NCBI GenBank assembly: GCA_937915915.1
Contig: CALGGN010000245.1
Location: 1-10,770, forward strand
DNA length: 10,770 bases
Source: an uncultured Selenomonas sp.
Lineage (GTDB): Bacteria; Bacillota; Negativicutes; Selenomonadales; Selenomonadaceae
Direction of reading: 5' to 3'
In this document: in pieces, positions 6,455-10,770 of the stretch
Position numbering within the stretch: position 1 is the stretch's first letter
Layout: each line of letters starts with the position of its first letter
The notes under the pieces: generated by a model
The model's input: only the letters and a program-made list of their open reading frames with translations
Told to the model about the DNA's origin: nothing
Database searches by the model: none
Position numbers and translations under genes: made by a program

Positions 6455-7048
6455 TTATTCCATGAGGCTGTTCATGCGAGCCACCGGCTCGGTAAGATCC
6501 ATATGGCCCGCAAGGCTTTCGATCTCCTTGCCATCCAGCAGGAACCGCACCTTCTTGATTTCCGGGAAATTCGTCAAAGTATTCACGACGGATCCCACCA
6601 GGAATCTCTCACCCGTAGAACCGCCGGAAAACCCCTTCCGGATGTTGCTGTCAAAATCCACAACGGCAACATCTCCTTGCAGCCGCACGGATCTGAGCTT
6701 TGCCGTTTTCGGGAAGATTCCCGTTACCGTCTTTTCCTTCGGGTCTTGCATCAACGCATGAACTGCCGCGTTGTATTTATCCTCTTTGGTGATATCCAGC
6801 TTTTTCTTGACCGATACCAGCTTCGTTGCCGTCGCATCCGGATAATACAGCTCTACCTCAACGCTCTTCGGAGCCTCCTGCTTGCTTCCCGATGTGCTCG
6901 ACGATGGTTTTTCCGAGGACGATGCCACACTTGCCGACGCACTGGAAGAAACTGCCGTCGGCGGTTTTTCTCCCTGCGGATCGCAGCCCGCAGTCACCGC
7001 CAGTATCGCTGTTGCCGCCAATAAAAGCAATCCCCTGTATAACTTCAT
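6455..7048 (-). CDS. GerMN-domain lipoprotein
   Basis: This is a 197-aa exported lipoprotein. A short hydrophobic signal (residues 5-19) ends in the lipobox VTAGC with Cys22 as the lipidation site. A Ser-rich linker (about 34-55) and a GerMN domain (about 62-185: VELYYPDA ... YNAAVHALM ... VAVVDFDSNIRKGFSGGSTGE ... VRFLLDGKEI) follow. GerMN domains are found in the spore protein GerM and in envelope lipoproteins next to amidases, and are thought to bind cell-wall components. The ATG at 7048 is preceded by AAAGGTG about 10 nt away. The gene starts 31 nt after the stop of the amidase gene and is the last gene of the operon, just before the hairpin cluster and terminator. It most likely works with the amidase at the cell wall, either regulating or anchoring it; spore involvement is not shown. 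Confidence 0.9.
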   Translation of the reverse strand: MKLYRGLLLLAATAILAVTAGCDPQGEKPPTAVSSSASASVASSSEKPSSSTSGSKQEAPKSVEVELYYPDATATKLVSVKKKLDITKEDKYNAAVHALMQDPKEKTVTGIFPKTAKLRSVRLQGDVAVVDFDSNIRKGFSGGSTGERFLVGSVVNTLTNFPEIKKVRFLLDGKEIESLAGHMDLTEPVARMNSLME

Positions 7049-7079
7049 GTTGTTCTGCACCTTTCTCTCCAAAAATATG

Positions 7080-8141
7080 TCAATTTCCGCTGAAATAGCG
7101 TCCGATAGCGCGCGCGATGGCCTCTGCAAGGCCGGACTGATATCCATCATCTGCCAACAGCCGCTCCTCCTGATAGTTCGTGATGAATGCGAGCTCCACC
7201 AAAGAAGCCGGCACGGCCGAGTGCCGCAAGACATAGAAATTCGCATCCTTCACGCCGCGATCCTGAAGGCCCCCCGCGCGCAGCAGCTCTTCGTCCAAAA
7301 GCGCGGCAAGCCGATACCCCAGCGGGCTGCCGGCATAATAATAGGTCTCTACGCCGTGGGCAGACGGACTTGAAAAGGCATTGCAATGAACGCTCACAAA
7401 GATTTCCGTTGCAGGCTCACGCAGGCCTACATCCACCCTGGCCTGCAGTTCCTGCCGGTCTGTGGCATTGACCCCATAAACGTCCCTGTCGCTGTCCCTC
7501 GTCATGACCACGTGGGCGCCGGAATTTTCCAAGATGTCCCGCACCTTCTGCGTAACAGCGAGGGTGACTTCCTTTTCCGTCAGGCCGCTGGGACCGATAG
7601 CGCCCGTATCGCTTCCGCCATGCCCCGCATCCAACACGATGGTATGTCCTTCCACACCTTCCGTGCTCCCTGCCGCTTTCTTGCCACGCTTGCTCACATC
7701 GATGACCAGCCGCGCCGGCTTGCGTTCCTTGCGATTCTCCGAAAGCGTGTACACCCGATAGGAAAGCTCCTCCACCGGTTTCGTGAAATTGAGCTGCAGC
7801 CGGGTGTGCTTCAGCTCCACTTCCTGCACCTTCAGGGACTCCCCGATCCCCGAAAGCTGCATCTGGTGGCGCAGACGTCCCGGTATGGTATCGTCCAGAT
7901 CCAAAATCAGCGTATTGGGCCGATAGGCCTTTGTGGATTCCTTATACGCCAGACCGTCTCGATTGAGCCCCAATTCAAACCGTATGACCTCTTCTCCATC
8001 CACCGTAGTCTCGTAACTTTTGAAATAGGTCAGCTCATGCGTCGATGCCGCCATACAAAGGGAACTCAGGATCCCCAGGCAAAGCATTGTCAGCAGGAAC
8101 GCCCGAATGAATCTTGTAACTGTCAAGCCAAACAACCCCAA
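7080..8141 (-). CDS. N-acetylmuramoyl-L-alanine amidase (AMIN + Amidase_3)
   Basis: This 353-aa exported enzyme cleaves the amide bond between N-acetylmuramic acid and the peptide stem of peptidoglycan. A signal peptide (about 1-32) is followed by an AMIN-type domain (about 35-150, ending ARLVIDVS) and a zinc-dependent Amidase_3 domain (about 166-350). The metal ligands are visible as H174 (DAGHGG), E189 (LTEKEV) and H252 (SVHCNA), and the catalytic glutamate as E316 (LVELAF). An in-frame TGA directly precedes the TTG at 8141, so the start must be at or after it; AAGG lies 6 nt upstream. A TTG at 8126 is the alternative and would still keep the positive residues of the signal peptide. The gene lies 13 nt after the DUF3006 gene and 31 nt before the GerMN lipoprotein gene. 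The AMIN domain should localise it to the septum or envelope. Confidence 0.95.
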   Translation of the reverse strand: MGLFGLTVTRFIRAFLLTMLCLGILSSLCMAASTHELTYFKSYETTVDGEEVIRFELGLNRDGLAYKESTKAYRPNTLILDLDDTIPGRLRHQMQLSGIGESLKVQEVELKHTRLQLNFTKPVEELSYRVYTLSENRKERKPARLVIDVSKRGKKAAGSTEGVEGHTIVLDAGHGGSDTGAIGPSGLTEKEVTLAVTQKVRDILENSGAHVVMTRDSDRDVYGVNATDRQELQARVDVGLREPATEIFVSVHCNAFSSPSAHGVETYYYAGSPLGYRLAALLDEELLRAGGLQDRGVKDANFYVLRHSAVPASLVELAFITNYQEERLLADDGYQSGLAEAIARAIGRYFSGN

Positions 8142-8154
8142 TCAAAACCTTGCA

Positions 8155-8388
8155 TTACCCATCTACTTCCTTCAGAAGCTCCGCAGCCCCCGCTGCCGCC
8201 TTTTGTGTTGCATCTCCATCATAGGAAATGGCAAGCCGTATGTAATCCCCGTCTGAGACACCTTGCGGCAGCAGCTTTTTCGGCAGTCGAAACTGCTCCA
8301 TCTGCTCAGCGGACTCCCCCAGCAACAGGACGGCCTGGCCTTCCTCGCAGCGATCCACATACGCAATGGTCACTTTTTCCTCATCCAT
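8155..8388 (-). CDS. DUF3006 family protein
   Basis: This small 77-aa acidic protein matches the DUF3006 pattern: a short beta-rich start with YVDRCEEGQAVLLLGE, then FRLPKKLLPQGVSDGDYIRLAIS. It has no signal peptide or membrane segment. DUF3006 genes are repeatedly found beside ComEC-like metallo-beta-lactamase genes, as here, where the two overlap by 19 nt. The biochemical role is not known; a partner or regulator of the hydrolase is a context inference, complicated by the hydrolase being exported. The ATG at 8388 has AAGGAG about 11 nt upstream, inside the preceding gene. The last 15 residues are Ala-rich and poorly conserved. Confidence 0.85.
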   Translation of the reverse strand: MDEEKVTIAYVDRCEEGQAVLLLGESAEQMEQFRLPKKLLPQGVSDGDYIRLAISYDGDATQKAAAGAAELLKEVDG

Positions 8389-9362
8389 TCATCCGCCCAC
8401 TCCTTGTCATGCTCTGCATGGATTTGATAGTCCTTTCCATCCGTCGTAACGGAAATCGTTCCGTTCTCATAGGTCCAATAGAGCTGATCCGCAGGAATGC
8501 CGGCCTTCCGATAGGCTCTCAGCGTCGCGTAATGCGGATACCCATAGGTATTGCCATGTTCCACCCCCGGCTCGCCTGCGGAAATCAGCACCGCCTCCGG
8601 CGAAACGGCCTTGATGAAGTCTTTGCCGGAAGAAGTCTTGCTCCCATGATGCGGCGCCTTGAGGATGTCACTGTGCAGTTCATCTGCATATTCTGATGCC
8701 AGCAGTTCCTTCTCTACTGGCTTTTCCGCATCACCGGTAAAGAGCATGCTGAAATTCCCAAAGACCAGCTTGCCGACAAGCGACTCATTGTTCGGATCGT
8801 GCTTATAATCCTTTTTCCTGCCCTCTTCCACAAGTTTCTCCGTCGGATAATACACATGGAAGGAAGCCCCATTCCCAAGTTCCACCACATCTCCCGCTTT
8901 CAGCCCATGACGCTTGATGCCCTTGTTCTTGATCATCTTCACATATCCGGCATAAAGCTTTGAGGTGGATGGCATACCGTTGTCATAGACATCCTCGACA
9001 CCGAATTTCTTGATGATGACCTCCGCACTGCCGATATGGTCCGCATGAGGGTGGCTCAGAATCAGCTTGTCGATCTTCTTGATTTCCAGCTTTTCCAGCT
9101 CCGCCATGATTTTATCGCGCTCATCCAAGTCACTGGTATCCACGAGAACATTCTGTTCCCCCGTCTGGATCAGGATGGCGTCCCCCTGCCCCACATTGAG
9201 CATGGATATGGTCATTTCGCCTTCGGCCATCCGGCTGCCGGAAGCAGCCTGCGTACCGGACGAGAAAACGTTCCCGATGCTTTCCGCACTTCCGCAGCCC
9301 ATGCAAAGCACTGCCATGAGCAGCAGGAGGACAAGGCACAGCCCCCTTGGCAAACATCTCAT
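8370..9362 (-). CDS. ComEC-like metallo-beta-lactamase fold lipoprotein
   Basis: This 330-aa secreted hydrolase is related to the C-terminal nuclease-like domain of ComEC/Rec2. A hydrophobic N-terminus (residues 8-20) ends at Cys23 (LCMGC). This is a weak lipobox, because Cys rather than Leu/Val is at -3, but lipidation is likely. Metal-site motifs: HPHADH (H104, H106, D108, H109), D211 in FTGDAE and HHGS at 238-241. The NVGQGD (56-61) and NNESLV (191-196) motifs are typical of the ComEC branch. The channel part of ComEC is absent, so this is a free-standing extracytoplasmic enzyme, perhaps a nuclease or phosphodiesterase; the substrate is unknown. The ATG overlaps the stop of the HAD gene as ATGA, and GGGAGG lies about 9 nt upstream. 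The gene ends inside the start of the DUF3006 gene. Confidence 0.92.
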   Translation of the reverse strand: MRCLPRGLCLVLLLLMAVLCMGCGSAESIGNVFSSGTQAASGSRMAEGEMTISMLNVGQGDAILIQTGEQNVLVDTSDLDERDKIMAELEKLEIKKIDKLILSHPHADHIGSAEVIIKKFGVEDVYDNGMPSTSKLYAGYVKMIKNKGIKRHGLKAGDVVELGNGASFHVYYPTEKLVEEGRKKDYKHDPNNESLVGKLVFGNFSMLFTGDAEKPVEKELLASEYADELHSDILKAPHHGSKTSSGKDFIKAVSPEAVLISAGEPGVEHGNTYGYPHYATLRAYRKAGIPADQLYWTYENGTISVTTDGKDYQIHAEHDKEWADEWMRKK

Positions 9363-10165
9363 CTCGCACCGCCTCCCAGCACATACTCATAAATCCCCGC
9401 CGCAACGCCGTCCTCATGAATGGATGGCACGACCGCATCAGCCACGGCCTTCAGGTCCGGATGTCCATTGTCCATGGCCAGCCCATGACCGACGGTTTGG
9501 AGCATCTCCACGTCATTCAGGCCATCCCCGAAGGCGTAACTCTCCTCCACGGGAATCTCCAGATATTCCAGCGCATGCAGAATACCTGTCGCCTTGGTGT
9601 TCTTTTCCGCGTAAAGCTCCAGATTCTTGAGATGGAACGGATCCGTGATCCCCGTCATGCCGGGCATATGGATCATGCTTTGGTAAAGCTCGTCCACATC
9701 CGTCCGCTCCGTGAAGAACTCCAGTTTGAAAATATCCAGCTTGCGGCTGTCAAATTCCCGTACAAAGAGCTCTAAGCTGATATTGATGCCCGTATAAAAA
9801 TCCTCCATGAGCCGATAATCTGGGCGCAGATATACATGATGGCTCCCCTGCAGAATGTACTCCACATGCTCCCGCTCCGCCAGCCGGCAAAGCTCCTCCA
9901 CCCGATCCTTCGGCAAGGGATCTCGAAAAATCTCCTGATCGTCCAAAAGCACCAGCGCACCATTCATGAGCACAAAACCGTCAAAGCCAAAGGACAGCAG
10001 CTCCGCGTCCAAATAGGCGTAAGGCCTGCCCGTCGCCAGAAAAATACGATGCCCCTCCTGCTGCAGCCGACGAAGCGCCTTCCGCACGGGATGCGTGATG
10101 TGCGTCTGCCCTTTCGTCACATCGATCAAAGTGCCGTCAATGTCAAAGAAAACGGCTTTTTTCAT
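9359..10165 (-). CDS. Cof-type HAD-IIB family phosphatase
   Basis: This 268-aa cytoplasmic haloacid-dehalogenase hydrolase should dephosphorylate small metabolites such as sugar phosphates or nucleotides. It has motif I FFDIDGT with nucleophile D8 and acid/base D10, motif II ATGRP with T45, a motif III lysine near 188-191, and motif IV GDGLND (213-218) with metal-binding aspartates. The insert between about 80 and 185 is the C2 cap that sets substrate choice. The length is normal for the Cof subfamily. The gene overlaps the small membrane-protein gene upstream by ATGA and the metallo-beta-lactamase gene downstream by another ATGA, so translation is coupled on both sides. Nothing in the context identifies the substrate; a housekeeping role is most likely. 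Confidence 0.95.
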   Translation of the reverse strand: MKKAVFFDIDGTLIDVTKGQTHITHPVRKALRRLQQEGHRIFLATGRPYAYLDAELLSFGFDGFVLMNGALVLLDDQEIFRDPLPKDRVEELCRLAEREHVEYILQGSHHVYLRPDYRLMEDFYTGINISLELFVREFDSRKLDIFKLEFFTERTDVDELYQSMIHMPGMTGITDPFHLKNLELYAEKNTKATGILHALEYLEIPVEESYAFGDGLNDVEMLQTVGHGLAMDNGHPDLKAVADAVVPSIHEDGVAAGIYEYVLGGGAR

Positions 10166-10356
10166 ACGCGGTCATCCTTCCGATAGAGCAGATACGTGCG
10201 CACCAGAAACAGCACAAACCAGATGACGAAGGTCGCGATGTAGATGATATCGATGGTATTCAGATGGTCATAATCCATGTGATAGAACAGAAAAATCGCT
10301 GCCACAAAAATCAAGCAGTCCAAGGGCCGCAATGCCTTTTTCAAAAGTTCCTTCAC
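10162..10356 (-). CDS. Small two-helix membrane protein of unknown function
   Basis: This 64-aa protein has a positively charged start (KELLKKALR), two hydrophobic segments (about 14-26 and 35-55) separated by an acidic loop (DYDHLN), and a charged tail (RKDDRV). I recognise no family. The GTG at 10356 is chosen because AAGGGG lies 8 nt upstream; an upstream in-frame GTG at 10380 lacks such a site. The stop overlaps the ATG of the HAD gene as ATGA. This is the first gene of the operon, 59 nt from the -10 box of the main promoter. It could be a small membrane anchor or simply an orphan membrane protein. Confidence 0.75.
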   Translation of the reverse strand: MKELLKKALRPLDCLIFVAAIFLFYHMDYDHLNTIDIIYIATFVIWFVLFLVRTYLLYRKDDRV

Positions 10357-10414
10357 TTTCAGTCCCCTTTCAGGAAACACGGATTCATTCAGCGTTTCCT
10401 TTCAAAACAGCTTC

Positions 10415-10443
10415 ATCATAACGGACTATCGCCGAATTGTCAA
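10415..10443 (-). promoter_or_regulatory. Near-consensus sigma-A promoter of the envelope operon
   Basis: On the minus strand the -35 box is TTGACA (10438-10443, perfect), the spacer is exactly 17 nt, and the -10 box is TATGAT (10415-10420, one mismatch). It faces the small membrane-protein gene and should start transcription near 10408, giving a leader of about 50 nt. This is the best promoter in the window and argues for vegetative, constitutive expression of the operon. Confidence 0.85.
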
Positions 10444-10485
10444 TCGCTGTCTGCTCTTCGCAGGGCGTAGCAAAAGTCCGCTTCT

Positions 10486-10513
10486 ATTATATCACACGCC
10501 GCAAACGAATCAA
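10486..10513 (-). promoter_or_regulatory. Possible second, upstream promoter
   Basis: A perfect TATAAT (10486-10491) on the minus strand has TTGATT (10508-10513, four of six consensus bases) 16 nt upstream. It would give a leader of about 120 nt that includes the main promoter. It is weaker on the -35 side, and I see no operator sequence between the two. Confidence 0.4.
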
Positions 10514-10669
10514 ATCGCCCACCGGATAAATTCGGCCAGACTGACAAAGGAACGACCGAGCTGGAGAATCCCGGCTCAGGCGCGTAGCTGAAAAGCTATT
10601 TGATTGGGGAGGGGATCGAGGATCAGTCTAACTTGAAGTCATAATGCCTGGAATAATCCTCCCTACATA

Positions 10670-10693
10670 TTCGACAAACAGTTCGACAAACAG
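10670..10693. repeat. Tandem 12-bp direct repeat
   Basis: TTCGACAAACAG occurs twice in immediate succession (10670-10681 and 10682-10693). It has no obvious role; a protein-binding site, a replication slip or an edge of an element are all possible. Confidence 0.7.
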
Positions 10694-10714
10694 CCATGCA
10701 CTCCTGCCACAACG

Positions 10715-10744
10715 AAAAAAGATACCCCCCAGCATAGCTGGGGG
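10715..10744 (-). terminator. GC-rich palindromic hairpin, probable terminator or insertion-sequence end
   Basis: CCCCCAGC (10726-10733) and GCTGGGGG (10737-10744) form a perfect 8-bp stem with a 3-nt loop. On the minus strand it is followed, after five bases, by six T, so it could end a transcript entering from the right. On the plus strand it is followed only by TTCTTC. Similar CCCCAGC/GCTGGGG hairpins also occur near ends of IS200/IS605 elements, and no transposase is visible in this window to decide. Confidence 0.5.
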
Positions 10745-10770
10745 TTCTTCATATGCGGCCAATTAGGCCT

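Larger units (their letters stand above)
10514..10770. other. Gene-poor right edge with small hairpins
   Basis: No convincing gene is visible. On the plus strand two neighbouring hairpins can form: GAGCTGG/CCGGCTC with a 6-nt loop (10558-10577, one G-U pair) and TAGCT-GAAA-AGCTA (10585-10598, a GNRA tetraloop). A short open stretch on the plus strand (about 10477-10584, ending in TAG) and another on the minus strand from the right edge to a TAG near 10666 match nothing I recognise. The region could contain a structured RNA, the decayed end of a mobile element, or just an intergenic leader. Confidence 0.4.

Noticed and set aside
7386..8696. 436-codon open frame on the plus strand
   Set aside because: It is antisense to the amidase, DUF3006 and metallo-beta-lactamase genes, all of which have complete active sites or family motifs on the other strand.
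10477..10639. Decayed TnpB C-terminus on the plus strand
   Set aside because: The short frame interrupted by TAG at about 10582-10584 has a tail vaguely like transposase C-termini, but no zinc-finger or catalytic motif is present, so the identity cannot be supported.
10670..10693. CRISPR-like repeats
   Set aside because: There are only two 12-bp units with no spacer between them and no cas genes.

Overview
This window looks like a chromosomal segment from a GC-moderate anaerobe of the Negativicutes, most likely Selenomonadaceae (Selenomonas/Mitsuokella type). That placement is inferred from the style of the proteins (paired G3E GTPases, AMIN-amidase plus GerMN lipoprotein, periplasmic-sensor EAL proteins) and is not proven. 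Every gene I can support lies on the minus strand, so transcription runs from right to left.

Right part (10513 down to 6455): a compact operon. A near-consensus sigma-A promoter (10415-10443) drives a 64-aa membrane protein, a Cof-type HAD phosphatase, a ComEC-like metallo-beta-lactamase lipoprotein, a DUF3006 protein, an AMIN/Amidase_3 cell-wall amidase and a GerMN lipoprotein. Three of the junctions overlap (4, 4 and 19 nt) and the remaining gaps are 13 and 31 nt, so this is one envelope-directed transcription unit. It is followed by a cluster of inverted repeats; the last of these, with a T tract, is a strong intrinsic terminator.

Middle part (6250 down to 2731): a signalling pair. An extended -10 promoter precedes a 967-aa membrane protein with two periplasmic solute-binding (Venus-flytrap) domains, one transmembrane helix, a degenerate GGDEF domain and a complete EAL cyclic-di-GMP phosphodiesterase domain. 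A stand-alone receiver-domain response regulator follows.

Left part (2698 down to 1): a mosaic of broken genes, all in the same orientation. The 5' three quarters of a PTS EIIC gene runs straight into the middle and 3' part of a His-rich COG0523/CobW GTPase gene that has lost its P-loop. A second P-loop GTPase of the same superfamily follows and is cut off about 100 residues early. Overlapping its end, in another frame, is the start of a Cys-type sulfatase that runs off the left edge. Two scar-like junctions (about 1754-1762 and 228-244) bound a block of about 1.5 kb. They are either real illegitimate-recombination scars or assembly chimerism, and are the most notable feature of the window.

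The right edge (10514-10770) has no convincing gene. It holds small hairpins, a tandem 12-bp repeat and a strong palindromic hairpin that could be a terminator or an insertion-sequence end.
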